From NCBI RefSeq assembly GCF_022761015.1, contig NZ_JAKWJQ010000002.1, positions 496,001 through 560,000 on the forward strand: a DNA stretch of 64,000 nt. The letters run 5' to 3'. Each line of letters opens with the position of its first letter. Within the stretch, counting starts at the first letter, position 1. A program made the position numbers and the translations under genes. This stretch comes from Humibacter sp. RRB41 (GTDB lineage Bacteria; Actinomycetota; Actinomycetes; Actinomycetales; Microbacteriaceae). The notes under the pieces were generated by a model. It did no database searches. It was not told the origin of the DNA and worked only from the letters and a program-made list of their open reading frames with translations. Of this stretch, positions 1 through 7,359 are shown in pieces.

Positions 1-230
1 TTCGCTTCCGCTGGCCAGTGGTGGAAGACGTCGTGGTACCAGGCGGAGACGATCTGGTCGAGGTACTGCGGTGGCACCTTGTCGGCCAGGTGAGTGTGCA
101 GGGCGGTCCATGGATGCGGGCTCGCTGCCCACTTCGCCAGGCCCGGACCGAGCGTCCAATACCAGCGGAGATAGCCGCGTGAACCGGGTTTCGGATCGGG
201 CGCGGCGTCGACATAGATGGGATTGGCCAT
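1..230 (-). CDS. Small phage protein, 3' part outside the window
   Basis: The start codon at 230 is preceded on the minus strand by a strong GGGGGTGAT ribosome site. The visible 76 residues begin MANPIYVDAAPDPKPGSRGY and are rich in Trp, His and Tyr (RWYWTLGPG, ASPHPW, SAWYHDVF). I recall similar short proteins beside the terminase or head genes of actinobacterial siphophages, but no function is known to me. It is the first gene after the early-operon hairpins, so it probably opens the late block. The C-terminus lies beyond position 1. Confidence 0.7.
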   Translation of the reverse strand, partial: MANPIYVDAAPDPKPGSRGYLRWYWTLGPGLAKWAASPHPWTALHTHLADKVPPQYLDQIVSAWYHDVFHHWPAEA

Positions 231-277
231 CAGGATCACCCCCGATCGTGTGCCAGGCTGCCGAGCCTTCTCGGCGG

Positions 278-283
278 TACGAT
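278..283 (+). promoter_or_regulatory. -10 element of a leaderless promoter
   Basis: TACGAT lies six bases before the ATG at 290, so transcription should start at or next to the start codon. No clear -35 box is visible. The placement matches the other plus-strand genes of the prophage. Confidence 0.5.
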
Positions 284-289
284 CCGGGC

Positions 290-718
290 ATGGGACTCAT
301 CAGGAAGACGATGAGCGTCAGCACGCTCGGAATGATCGACTACCGCTCCGACAAAGAGCGGACAGCTCGCAGCACCAGGCTGACGAAAGAGGCGACCCGG
401 AAGGGCAACAAGCAGCATAAGAGGCTGCTCGAGGCTCAGAACGCGATGATCGCTCAGCAGATGGCGGCGCAGCAGCAGATCATGGCGATGCAGGCTGCAC
501 AGTTCGCGCCGGCGACCGCGCCGGGTTGGTTCGACGACGGCAATGGTCAGATGCGTTGGTGGGACGGCCGCCAATGGGGTGCCGTCACGCCGCCTCAACC
601 GACCGCCGCGTTGACTGCTCCGGCCGGATGGTACGACGACCCTGACGACGCGGGCCAGCAACGGTACTGGGATGGCTCAGCGTGGACTGAGCATCGGCAC
701 GACCCGTACGTGAAGTGA
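290..718 (+). CDS. Protein with two DUF2510 repeats
   Basis: The 142-residue protein has a basic N-terminal segment (1-50), a Gln/Met/Ala-rich helix (50-72) and two DUF2510-type repeats. The first, about 78-98, contains PGWFDD and RWWDGRQW. The second, about 111-138, contains AGWYDDP and RYWDGSAWTEH. DUF2510 is a short Trp-rich module found mainly in actinobacterial membrane or envelope proteins, with no defined activity. No membrane segment is present here. The gene points against the early operon, is divergent from the gene ending at 230, and has a -10-like box six bases before its ATG. It is probably a cargo gene expressed in the lysogen. An alternative in-frame start exists at 311. Confidence 0.75.
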   Translation: MGLIRKTMSVSTLGMIDYRSDKERTARSTRLTKEATRKGNKQHKRLLEAQNAMIAQQMAAQQQIMAMQAAQFAPATAPGWFDDGNGQMRWWDGRQWGAVTPPQPTAALTAPAGWYDDPDDAGQQRYWDGSAWTEHRHDPYVK

Positions 719-722
719 AGGC

Positions 723-758
723 GGGGCGGTCGTCTGGCCGAATGGGTACGACCGCCCC
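723..758. terminator. Hairpin between convergent genes
   Basis: An 11-bp perfect stem (723-733 with 748-758, GGGGCGGTCGT) lies five bases after the DUF2510 stop codon. There is no T-run. Strong T-less hairpins after stop codons are common in high-GC actinobacteria, so this is probably the terminator of the rightward gene. Confidence 0.6.
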
Positions 759-837
759 GAGCTGACCGTTTCGCGCCCCCACGGCAGCGGAGGCCAAGTC
801 CGCACCGCCGGGCAGAAGGGCTGCCACACATGGCAAA

Positions 838-867
838 CGCCCCGGATCGATCTTCGATCCCGGGGCG
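838..867 (-). terminator. Probable end of the early leftward operon
   Basis: CGCCCCGGATCGA pairs with TCGATCCCGGGGCG, apart from one bulged C. On the minus strand the stem is followed by TTTGCC. It lies 44 bases past the last gene of the early operon (stop at 911) and, with the hairpin at 723-758, separates convergent transcripts. Confidence 0.6.
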
Positions 868-910
868 CTGACACCTTGCGGTGACGCTAGTCTACGTGAT
901 GAGTGGTGCA

Positions 911-1135
911 CTATTCGGCAGTGGTTCGTCGGCGTGTCCGACGATCAGGGTCGGCTGCCCATCGGAGCAGTTCGGCTCGGTTCACGTATCGGTGGTTGCC
1001 GATCCTCACGGCAGGTAGGCCTTGCTGAATCCACCTAGTGATCGTCGACTTGTCTCGGCGTATCAAGAACGCGGCATCCGTCGGCCGTAGATGATCGCGC
1101 CGACGGAGCTGTGCCCGGCGCTCGTCGTCTGTCAT
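911..1135 (-). CDS. Excisionase-like HTH DNA-binding protein
   Basis: This 74-residue protein has one winged-helix or MerR-type helix-turn-helix (LRPTDAAFLIRRDKSTITRW, then GLPAVRIGNHRYVNRAELLRW), as in the HTH_17/excisionase family. It begins with ATG overlapping the stop of the upstream DUF4326 gene (ATGA) and is the last gene of the early operon. It could be the recombination directionality factor for excision from tRNA-Asn, or a regulator of the late genes that start just beyond it. The fold is clear. The role is inferred. Confidence 0.7.
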   Translation of the reverse strand: MTDDERRAQLRRRDHLRPTDAAFLIRRDKSTITRWIQQGLPAVRIGNHRYVNRAELLRWAADPDRRTRRRTTAE

Positions 1136-1401
1136 GCGTTCGCGAGTTCGAGCAGCACATCCGCGTGACACGGCTGATCGAGCCGGCACCAGCAGGCCAG
1201 ATTATGCCCGGCGAGCTCGTCGCGAATCCGTTCCGAGCCCAGCACCTGGATCGCGTAGAGACGGAACATTCCGATCGCCGCATCACGCCCGTACCGTTCG
1301 ACGCTGTATGGGTTGCCCCACTTCGACGGCCGCGCCACAACAACGGTGTTCTCCGGCTTGCGCCACCCCTTCGTGCGGCGCAGCTGCACACGCTCAGGCA
1401 T
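1132..1401 (-). CDS. DUF4326 domain protein
   Basis: The 89-residue protein matches the DUF4326 pattern: RVQLRRTKGWRKPENTVVVA near the N-terminus, then RPSKWGNPYSV, and near the C-terminus LACWCRLDQPCHADVLLELA, with two Cys and a His that could bind metal. DUF4326 proteins are common in phages and have no established biochemical role. The chosen ATG at 1401 gives the typical family start (MPERV). Upstream in-frame codons are not conserved-looking. It overlaps the next gene by ATGA. Confidence 0.85.
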   Translation of the reverse strand: MPERVQLRRTKGWRKPENTVVVARPSKWGNPYSVERYGRDAAIGMFRLYAIQVLGSERIRDELAGHNLACWCRLDQPCHADVLLELANA

Positions 1402-1666
1402 CGGTTCCCTGCTCTCGTATCGCCCGGACAGTATCACCCGGCGTCTCGCTTGCAATCCACGGACGGTCGAGATTGGATGCGGCGATCTGTGCGTCTTTCT
1501 CGCGTTGCTCGGCTGCGGCTTCACGACGCACACGAGCGATTACGTTGGGCAGAAACTCAGCCAGGATCGCATCAGCGAGGAACCAACCGGCTTCGTATCC
1601 CGCATCCCCGTCGAGCTTCTTGTTGATCAGGTTCGCCAGCTTGTCGCGGTCGGTGTCGTCACTCAT
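1394..1666 (-). CDS. Hypothetical phage protein
   Basis: A 90-residue acidic protein, mostly helical, with a central Arg/Glu-rich stretch (ARVRREAAAEQREKDAQ). No known motif was recognised. It overlaps its neighbours by eight bases on each side, which supports it as a translated member of the operon. Confidence 0.65.
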   Translation of the reverse strand: MSDDTDRDKLANLINKKLDGDAGYEAGWFLADAILAEFLPNVIARVRREAAAEQREKDAQIAASNLDRPWIASETPGDTVRAIREQGTDA

Positions 1667-1889
1667 CGATCGCCCCCAATGCGTCGGTCACGGCACGGAC
1701 GGTCGGGCACGGCCACGCCACGCTGCACGTTGAGCAGTAGTGCATCCGATCCGTGAGCGCTTCCTCGGAGTGCAGTGCGAGTACGTTCTCGACCGCCGAC
1801 AGAAGCGCAGGAATATCGCGCCAGGATTGACTTGGGGCGGCACTAGCCCTCTTGCACATCCGCGCCAGGGTCTCGTTCACGTCAGCCAT
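1659..1889 (-). CDS. Small Cys-containing phage protein
   Basis: The 76-residue protein carries a possible metal site (HYCSTCSVAWPCPT), a motif seen in many small actinophage proteins. The ATG at 1889 is preceded by GGAGGCGAG and overlaps the upstream stop as TGATG. A GTG one codon earlier (1892) is possible. No function is known. Confidence 0.65.
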   Translation of the reverse strand: MADVNETLARMCKRASAAPSQSWRDIPALLSAVENVLALHSEEALTDRMHYCSTCSVAWPCPTVRAVTDALGAIDE

Positions 1890-2059
1890 CACTCGCCTCC
1901 GTCCTTCGTTTCGCGATAGTCATATGTGATTCGGTGGGTCCGTGTTTCAAAAACCACCGGACCGTCCTTGCGACGACGGTGCATGGCGCGGTGATTCGGA
2001 ACGCCGAAGCTGTTGATCGATCTCTTGCACCATGTACACCACCATTGAGTGCTAGCCAT
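1889..2059 (-). CDS. 56-residue C2H2-like zinc-finger protein
   Basis: This short gene begins MASTQWWCTWCKR. The pair C8-x2-C11 is followed by H23 and H27 in SFGVPNHRAMHRRR, which gives a C2H2-like spacing, then a basic stretch. Its ATG (2059) overlaps the stop of the upstream coiled-coil gene and its stop overlaps the ATG of the downstream gene, so it fills an otherwise empty 170-base gap exactly. A DNA- or RNA-binding role is plausible but unproven. Confidence 0.7.
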   Translation of the reverse strand: MASTQWWCTWCKRSINSFGVPNHRAMHRRRKDGPVVFETRTHRITYDYRETKDGGE

Positions 2060-2565
2060 CACTCGCCTCCGTTGCGCTCACACCGCGGGTTATCCGGGTC
2101 GTGGACACCGCCCCAACCGCATGTACACGGCTTCGGTTCGTCCGCTGCGGCATCCAGGATGGCGTTGCGTAGCATCTCGACGTGGTCTGTGTAGGTGCCC
2201 ACCAGGTACACCATCTCGTCCGGATGGTGCACAGCAGCGACGCTCTCCCACATCCCGGCTATATGCTTCACCGCCTGTAGCTGTGCTGTGAGACGCGCGT
2301 TCTCAGCCTCGGCGCGCTCCGCACGCTTCTGCCACGCATCCATGCCCCACTCGACGCGAATCTCCGCGAGTTCAGCCTCGGCACGCTCCGCAGTCTTCCG
2401 CCACCCAACGGCTGCCTGCTCAGCGGCATGCTTTTCGCCGCGTAGTCGTTCGACTTCGGCATGCTCAGCTTCGAGGGCATCTTGCAGGCGTCGTACCTCG
2501 TTCTCGAGCTCGACGATGCCGATCTGCTGGCGTCGACGGATCACTGCTCCTATTGGGTCGGTCAT
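2059..2565 (-). CDS. Coiled-coil phage protein
   Basis: 168 residues. Residues 15-100 form a long heptad-rich coiled coil with repeated AERAEAE-type segments. The C-terminal part holds CTCGWGGVHDPDNPRC, a possible metal site. The ATG at 2565 is chosen because longer readings run back through the upstream gene. Function unknown. The coiled coil suggests oligomerisation. Confidence 0.7.
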   Translation of the reverse strand: MTDPIGAVIRRRQQIGIVELENEVRRLQDALEAEHAEVERLRGEKHAAEQAAVGWRKTAERAEAELAEIRVEWGMDAWQKRAERAEAENARLTAQLQAVKHIAGMWESVAAVHHPDEMVYLVGTYTDHVEMLRNAILDAAADEPKPCTCGWGGVHDPDNPRCERNGGE

Positions 2566-2768
2566 CACATCACTTCCCGTCCCGACGCGTAGTCGGCGCC
2601 GCGCTCGATCATCGCTTCGCGCTCCACGTCGATCCCGTGGCACGAGCACATCGTGTTCGCGCACCCGAACCCCGGCGTCTTGCACCTTGCGCAGCAGTGC
2701 AACGCTGTCGCCCGTTCACGCGGGCCCACCGTCACCTGCGGCGTGTACGGCTTCCGCAGCTCGTTCAT
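2565..2768 (-). CDS. Small Cys-rich phage protein
   Basis: The 67-residue protein has a cluster of Cys residues (LHCCARCKTPGFGCANTMCS followed by CHG) that looks like a compact zinc site. It overlaps the upstream gene by ATGA and the downstream one by one base. No known family was recognised. Confidence 0.65.
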   Translation of the reverse strand: MNELRKPYTPQVTVGPRERATALHCCARCKTPGFGCANTMCSCHGIDVEREAMIERGADYASGREVM

Positions 2769-3418
2769 GCGACCCTCCGCAGCTCACGAGCCACCTCACG
2801 TGCCGGTGCTTCCCACCCGCACTCATCACACGCGACACGAGCCTTCGTGGAGTCCTCGCCAGCCCAATCGACGAACACGTCCTCCACACCGCACGCCGGG
2901 CACGCCCTCGACGCTGTAGGCCGTTCACGACGAGCTCGCATCGGATACCGCTGTCGCAGCTCCCAGAGGAACTCCGTCACATCCGTCCGATAATCGTCGA
3001 CGCTCGAATGCGCTCCGATCGCGTCATCGTGGATCAGCAGCCACGACGTCTGCAACGACACCAGCATCCGCGCACCCAACGGTGTCGTCGCGGCCTTGAA
3101 CCCCTGCCAGTCCCGCTTCAGGTTCGCCCACGCCGTCACGTGCGTCGCCGGCGGATCCAGCTGTAGCTTCTCCGCCCAGTACTGCACCCACTCGATCAAA
3201 CGCACGTACCGTTCATCGCCGTCGTCCACCGCGGTGATCCGCAGCGGTGCCGCCCACTCGCGCAGCGTCTCCCCCGCCTCCGAATGCCCAGACAGCGCGA
3301 TCGTCCGCACGTGCTCGAACAGCGCCGGCGCTTCCGTCAACGCCCTCTCAGCACGCCACGCCAAGACGCGCGCAGCCTGCTCCTCTTCCGTCTCCTGACG
3401 GTCGAGTTCAACGATCAC
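2765..3418 (-). CDS. Phage protein with C-terminal zinc ribbon
   Basis: 217 residues, largely helical and acidic. Near the C-terminus CPACG and CDECG, 31 residues apart, form a typical four-Cys zinc ribbon. Similar proteins occur in actinophage early regions, but I do not recognise a named family. It may bind nucleic acid. Confidence 0.7.
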   Translation of the reverse strand: MIVELDRQETEEEQAARVLAWRAERALTEAPALFEHVRTIALSGHSEAGETLREWAAPLRITAVDDGDERYVRLIEWVQYWAEKLQLDPPATHVTAWANLKRDWQGFKAATTPLGARMLVSLQTSWLLIHDDAIGAHSSVDDYRTDVTEFLWELRQRYPMRARRERPTASRACPACGVEDVFVDWAGEDSTKARVACDECGWEAPAREVARELRRVA

Positions 3419-3548
3419 CAGACCCCTTCCCCTTCACGACGACCACCATCTGCTTCACGACACTCACGACCAGCAAAGCCACCACCGCAACGATCACGAT
3501 CGCCAGCCCGGCGGCGAGCACCCACAACAACAGCACCCATGGGCTCAT
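3408..3548 (-). CDS. 46-residue single-pass membrane protein
   Basis: After MSPW comes one long hydrophobic stretch (about residues 5-38) made of Leu, Val, Ala and Ile, then a short basic tail (KGKGSGDR). It overlaps the downstream gene by 11 bases, and its ATG shares a base with the upstream stop. It is too short for most gene finders. Small phage membrane peptides of this kind are often unassigned. A holin is unlikely this early in the operon. Confidence 0.6.
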   Translation of the reverse strand: MSPWVLLLWVLAAGLAIVIVAVVALLVVSVVKQMVVVVKGKGSGDR

Positions 3549-3892
3549 CAGAACCGCTCCCCCGGCTGCTCCCACGGCTCCGCATCCGGCGCCGACGCTG
3601 CTGGGGCTGAGATGTGCTCGATCAGGCGAGCACCATTCAGCGACACATCCGCGACCGGGAACGCTTCACCCTCATCCGGCGTGACCATGCGTCCTCGAGA
3701 TGATGCGAACCCTGATGCTGAGATCACATCGCCCGGCTCGATGTCTGGCTTCTCTTTGAACCACAACGTCACCCAGCTCTTCCGCTCCGGGCCATCCTTG
3801 GGCGTATACGTCTCGTACACTGCCGCGCCCCATGTCCCGTGCTTCGTCTCGAACACTCGATCAACGTGTGCCCGCTCAACGGTTGCCTTCAT
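3548..3892 (-). CDS. OB-fold-like single-strand-binding candidate
   Basis: 114 residues. The pattern of beta strands with WVTLWFKEKPDIEPGDVISA and GFASSRGR resembles the OB-fold of single-stranded-DNA-binding proteins, and the tail is acidic and Pro-rich (DAEPWEQPGERF), as in SSB C-termini. It lies directly downstream of the helicase gene, where phage SSBs are often found. The assignment is by pattern and context, not by a family-defining motif. The ATG at 3892 is chosen because upstream residues are not plausible. Confidence 0.5.
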   Translation of the reverse strand: MKATVERAHVDRVFETKHGTWGAAVYETYTPKDGPERKSWVTLWFKEKPDIEPGDVISASGFASSRGRMVTPDEGEAFPVADVSLNGARLIEHISAPAASAPDAEPWEQPGERF

Positions 3893-3921
3893 TGCGTGTT
3901 TCCTTCCCAGAATTGAGGCGA

Positions 3922-5121
3922 CTAATCGACCGGCCGCCACGGCCATCTCTGCTGTCCGTCCTTCGCCGCGCGCCCCAACTTCGCTGGCCATGCACGCTGG
4001 TCCCTGTCACCACGCCAACGGACGAGATCCGCGTGCAGGGGGTTCTTCGTGTTCCGTCGCAGACCAATCCCGAACTCCGGCCACCCCATAAGCGCCGCCG
4101 ATCCGCGTGGCCGCATGTCGCGCTCGCCCTTCGGGTTCGTCGCGTGGCCGGCGTGCGCTTCGATCACCAACGCGATGCCGCGGTCACGGATCGTGTCGAG
4201 GTTCGCCAGGAGTGGCGCCGCGTCGTCGTCGGAGTTGATCGCGCGCGGGATCAGCCGGTACAGCGGTCCGATGAACAGCACGTCCGGCCGGTTCTGATCG
4301 ATCAGCCTGTGCACCTGCCCCAGATCGATGTCCCGCGACAGGTCCAGCCGTCGGACGCACGCGAGCTGCATGTTCTCCGACGGATCGGTCGAAGTGATCG
4401 TCACCGCCGAGTTCGCCCACTTCCGCGTCTCGCGCGCCCACTGCTTCTCCGTGTTCTCCGCATCGATCACGAGCACCCGTGCAGGCGGGATCGCCCACTC
4501 ACGGAACGGGTGGATGCCGGCGGCCGCGGTGATCGCCAGTTGACGGACCAGCGTCGACTTGCCGAACCCTTCAGGGCCGGTGATCATGACGCGGTCCTTC
4601 CGCTCGAGCAGACCGTCGATCGCCCAGTCGTACTCGGCATCCGTGCTCAACACGTCCAGAAGGGGCACCGCGGTGAGCTCGTCGATGATGTGGTCCTCAC
4701 GGATGCCGCGCAGATCCTCGAGTGCCTGCTCCAGCACCTTGTCTGGCGTCTCCTGACTGACGGTGTCCTCGATCCGTTTCGCCGCCACGGTGAGGGCGCG
4801 CTGCATCGCGTTCCGACGGATCTGCGCCGCGTACACGCTGACGTTCGCCGCGTGCGGAACCTGCGACGTCCACCCGAACAGGTCCGACGCCTCGATGCCG
4901 CGCACACCCCAGTCGAGCAGGTGCCCGCTGACAGTGATCGTGTCGATCGGTTCCTGCTGCGCAACCATCCGCGCCATCCCCGAGAACAGCTGCGCAAGCC
5001 GAGGATCAGCGAAGTCCCTCGGTGTGCACTCCGCCACAACCTCACGCATCCGCTTGCCGTCAAGCAACAGCGACGCGATCACGACTCGTTCGACGTCGAG
5101 GCTCACGCGCGCATCATCCAC
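3922..5121 (-). CDS. Replicative helicase, DnaB-N plus RepA-like ATPase
   Basis: 399 residues. Residues about 5-110 match the helical N-terminal domain of DnaB (VERVVIASLLLDGKRM, DPRLAQLF). Residues 170-370 are a RecA-fold ATPase of the AAA_25/RepA type: Walker A GPEGFGKST at 182-190, Walker B RVLVIDAEN at about 215-223, and later PDVLFIGPLYRLI and IALVIEAHAGH. It should unwind phage DNA at the fork. The gene overlaps the initiator gene upstream by 19 bases. The two genes form the replication pair of the phage. Confidence 0.85.
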   Translation of the reverse strand: MDDARVSLDVERVVIASLLLDGKRMREVVAECTPRDFADPRLAQLFSGMARMVAQQEPIDTITVSGHLLDWGVRGIEASDLFGWTSQVPHAANVSVYAAQIRRNAMQRALTVAAKRIEDTVSQETPDKVLEQALEDLRGIREDHIIDELTAVPLLDVLSTDAEYDWAIDGLLERKDRVMITGPEGFGKSTLVRQLAITAAAGIHPFREWAIPPARVLVIDAENTEKQWARETRKWANSAVTITSTDPSENMQLACVRRLDLSRDIDLGQVHRLIDQNRPDVLFIGPLYRLIPRAINSDDDAAPLLANLDTIRDRGIALVIEAHAGHATNPKGERDMRPRGSAALMGWPEFGIGLRRNTKNPLHADLVRWRGDRDQRAWPAKLGRAAKDGQQRWPWRPVD

Positions 5122-5798
5122 TCGTCGACGCCGAAATCATCGCCGGTCACACCAGGACGATCATTCCGCTCGGGAAGCAGCTCGTCATCCCAGCTGCCAC
5201 GGTTCAGCCACGTCATCGGATGCGGGATGAACTTCTTCTCCGGCAGATTCGGGTCCGCCGCGAACCGACGAGCACCCTCGAGGATCACCTCCGAACCGAC
5301 ACGCTTCGCCGCCTTGACGAACGCACTCCGAGCACCCTCCTTAGCGACCTTCCTCGGGTACATAGACCAGAACGAATCGAACGCATCAGTCACCGGATTT
5401 ACGTCTATACGTATAAGAGAGGTGTGAACCGACACCGTGTCGGGGAATAATGACTCCGCTGTCGGGGAATCCGAACCATTCCCCGACACTTTGTCGGTGG
5501 AAGTTTGGGCCCACGGAACAGCTATCGCGAACTCATTCGGCCGGCTCTTCGAGCCCTTCGCGTGTGTCAACAGACCTCGATGGCGGAGACTCGGAATCAG
5601 CCTCTCGATCGTCCGTCGATCCACTCGCACCTTCCGCGCGAGCCCGTCATACGTGAGATCGTCCTCATTTGCCATGAACCTGCATCGCCCGTTGTCGTCG
5701 GCCACATCGGCCAACGCGAGCAGCAGGATCATCTCGTTCCCGTTGAGCTTGGCAGTCGCACTGTCATGCCAAACCCAACTGGACACCTTCACACTCAA
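5103..5798 (-). CDS. Phage replication initiator, winged-helix
   Basis: 231 residues. The N-terminal part has a winged-helix layout (LARKVRVDRRTIERLIPSLR followed by GLL), as in phage replisome organisers. The C-terminal part carries the pattern FDSFWSMYPRK, with AFVKAAKR and FIPHPMTWLNRGSWDDE, that I associate with lambda O-like and DnaD-like loaders. Its place directly upstream of the helicase gene fits origin recognition and helicase loading. The phage origin may lie within or near this gene, but no iteron array was found by eye. Confidence 0.75.
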   Translation of the reverse strand: MSVKVSSWVWHDSATAKLNGNEMILLLALADVADDNGRCRFMANEDDLTYDGLARKVRVDRRTIERLIPSLRHRGLLTHAKGSKSRPNEFAIAVPWAQTSTDKVSGNGSDSPTAESLFPDTVSVHTSLIRIDVNPVTDAFDSFWSMYPRKVAKEGARSAFVKAAKRVGSEVILEGARRFAADPNLPEKKFIPHPMTWLNRGSWDDELLPERNDRPGVTGDDFGVDEWMMRA

Positions 5799-5926
5799 TC
5801 GCTCTCCTTGTCGAAGTCGCCGCGCTCGATGCGCCGCAACAATCCCTCGTACACCGCAGCCACCAACGGCTTCCCGGTCGCGGCACGCTCACCCAGCCAC
5901 GTCTTCAGACGCTCGCCGTCGATCAC
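5795..5926 (-). CDS. 43-residue hypothetical phage protein
   Basis: A GTG start at 5926 overlaps the upstream stop as GTGA and follows the GGAGG of GGAGGACCA. The product begins MIDGERLKTWLGERAATGKP and is helical. Its stop overlaps the ATG of the initiator gene (ATGA). No function is known. Confidence 0.6.
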   Translation of the reverse strand: MIDGERLKTWLGERAATGKPLVAAVYEGLLRRIERGDFDKESD

Positions 5927-6123
5927 TGGTCCTCCTCGCACGCGCACGGCTTCACAAGCCAGCACACCTGGCACACGTCCGCGGCCTCCGCGTTCCGCAA
6001 CGCCCACGGCTCGCACTCGAGATGCACAACCTCGTCATCGACGAACACGACCAGCTGACCCGGCATGACCTCGGCGCCGCAGCCTCCGCACTTCCCGCCG
6101 TAACGGGCCTGGAATGCGCTCAT
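5923..6123 (-). CDS. Small zinc-binding phage protein
   Basis: 66 residues with three Cys pairs: CGGC near residue 12, then CQVCWLVKPCAC near the C-terminus, plus a His/Cys pair (HLEC). This is consistent with two zinc sites. The ATG at 6123 overlaps the HNH gene stop (ATGA). Proteins of this type are frequent in actinophage early operons and are uncharacterised. Confidence 0.7.
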   Translation of the reverse strand: MSAFQARYGGKCGGCGAEVMPGQLVVFVDDEVVHLECEPWALRNAEAADVCQVCWLVKPCACEEDQ

Positions 6124-6530
6124 GCCGCCTGCTCCCATCGTTCATACTCATCCGGGTATATATCCGTCATCAGTGCTCGTGCGGCAGCAGTCGAGATCCA
6201 CTCCCGACCACCGTCCAGGCGGAGCAGATGCCAACCGCCCAGCAGCGGATACCGCACCGGCACGGCGCCAGCACCGAACCGATCAGCCGCCCAGCCGCGC
6301 ACCTTCCACCCGTTCAGCAGCGCCCGCTCTTGCAGGTGAGCCTCGAAGCTGTCGTTGCAGAGCACGCACGCCGTCACCCCGTCGGACACGGTCGGCTTCA
6401 GCTTTGAGCCGCCCATGCCGACCGCTGAGCGGTGCTGGAATTCCAGTGGCGACCGGTGACCGCAGGCGACGCACTGTCGGCCGTCACGGGCATACACGGC
6501 CGCTCTGACACTCGCTGTGGGGGCGGTCAT
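6120..6530 (-). CDS. HNH-like endonuclease
   Basis: 136 residues. The N-terminal half holds an HNH-type zinc core: C20-x2-C23 (QCVACGHRSPLEFQHR, His33), then a GMGGS turn and a second Cys pair CVLC in TACVLCNDS. This matches HNH nucleases of phages and homing elements. The C-terminal half is a Trp-rich extension. It is not next to a terminase gene here, so a role in packaging is less likely than one in DNA processing. The rightward gene at 6561 starts just upstream in the opposite direction. Confidence 0.75.
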   Translation of the reverse strand: MTAPTASVRAAVYARDGRQCVACGHRSPLEFQHRSAVGMGGSKLKPTVSDGVTACVLCNDSFEAHLQERALLNGWKVRGWAADRFGAGAVPVRYPLLGGWHLLRLDGGREWISTAAARALMTDIYPDEYERWEQAA

Positions 6531-6560
6531 GCGATCACCAGCACCGATAGAGTGCGAGCC
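6528..6560 (+). promoter_or_regulatory. Moron promoter cassette, copy 1
   Basis: CATGCGATC, then ACCAG, then the -10 hexamer TAGAGT at 6548-6553, then GCGAGCC and the GTG at 6561. Copy 2 before the gene at 7360 shares CATGCGATC, ACCAG and TAGAGTGCG, and copy 3 before the gene at 9257 is more diverged. The spacing predicts a leaderless transcript. No convincing -35 box is visible. Confidence 0.6.
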
Positions 6561-7184
6561 GTGCTGATTCCGTCGCCCACTTCATCGCTGCAGGACATTC
6601 GCGTGGACGTCCGTGACTTCCCGATGGATTGGTGGACATTCGCGCTTACGGGGCTTGGAATTGTTGCCACGGTAGCGATTGCACTACTTACGCTTCGCGC
6701 GACGCGGATCGCCGAAGCGAGCCGAACGACGGCGGATGCCGCGCAGACTCGAGCTCTCGAGGCATATGTGGCTGCTCTGAACACGTCAGAAACTGCAACC
6801 AATGGACAGATCCGAGCTATCGAGGCGCTCGTCGAGAGGGTGAACGGCGCGGTGCAGACGCCCGAGACCGAAACAGCGTCGGACTCAGAACCTAAGGACA
6901 CCGTCATGTGGAGCCTCGAGCGAGACAGCGGTGCCGGAAGAGGGAGATGGATGGTTCGCAACGTTGGAACCGCCATCGCGCGCGCAACATCACTGCACGG
7001 TCTAACGGACATCGATAACCGTGATCTATATGTCTTCGGCGACCAACCTCGCGACCTCGACCAAAATGGCTTTATCCAATTCTCGATAGAGCGCAGCATG
7101 GCGAGCCCGCCGGCGACTGTAGTGGTCCTCGATTGGACTGACGCCTTCGGCAAGTTCGAAGAAACACGGATGGTCGTCGCGTAA
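6561..7184 (+). CDS. Single-pass membrane protein with beta-rich tail
   Basis: 207 residues from the GTG that follows the TAGAGT box. An ATG at 6624 (MDWWTFALTG) would still keep the membrane segment. One hydrophobic segment (FALTGLGIVATVAIALLTL) is followed by a helical linker (about 45-100) and a C-terminal beta-rich domain with RWMVRNVGTAIARAT and VVVLDWTDAFGKFEETR. The protein at 9257 has the same plan and matching motifs (RWLLINTSPTKA, YIDWTVADGS). The gene opposes the early operon and is clearly AT-richer (7021-7080 is about 48% GC by count, against 70% at 9001-9060), suggesting separate acquisition. A role in superinfection exclusion or envelope modification is inferred only. Confidence 0.75.
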   Translation: MLIPSPTSSLQDIRVDVRDFPMDWWTFALTGLGIVATVAIALLTLRATRIAEASRTTADAAQTRALEAYVAALNTSETATNGQIRAIEALVERVNGAVQTPETETASDSEPKDTVMWSLERDSGAGRGRWMVRNVGTAIARATSLHGLTDIDNRDLYVFGDQPRDLDQNGFIQFSIERSMASPPATVVVLDWTDAFGKFEETRMVVA

Positions 7185-7327
7185 TCTTCCGAATTCGCGC
7201 CGCACCGTTCCATCAACCTGAAGTGATGCGCAAGCTGCAAGTGCTTCACGCTGCACCGTCCATCTCGATGAGGTCGAACAACGACTTTGTTCGAGCACTT
7301 GGGCTGCGCGTCGCACTTGGGGATAAC

Positions 7328-7359
7328 CATGCGATCTTCACCAGGCATAGAGTGCGGCC
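7328..7359 (+). promoter_or_regulatory. Moron promoter cassette, copy 2
   Basis: CATGCGATC, TTC, ACCAG, then TAGAGT at 7348-7353, GCGGCC and ATG at 7360. It is nearly the same string as copy 1 with small indels. No leftward gene starts here, so the shared CATGCGAT is not explained by a start codon alone. Confidence 0.6.

Noticed and set aside
911-1135. Integrase or terminase small subunit
   Set aside because: The product is a 74-residue winged-helix protein with no catalytic tyrosine or serine recombinase motifs.
3832-5427. 531-codon rightward open frame over the helicase gene
   Set aside because: It is antisense to a clear helicase gene and has the Arg/Pro/His-rich composition of shadow frames in high-GC DNA.
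5103-6530. Phage replication origin with iterons
   Set aside because: No repeated motif array was found by eye in or near the initiator gene. A computed repeat search is needed before claiming one.
6527-7330. Leftward frame beginning MVIPKCDAQPKCSN over the moron gene
   Set aside because: The N-terminal Cys residues looked interesting, but the rest is Ser/Arg/Ala-rich antisense of a gene with a good membrane segment and promoter.
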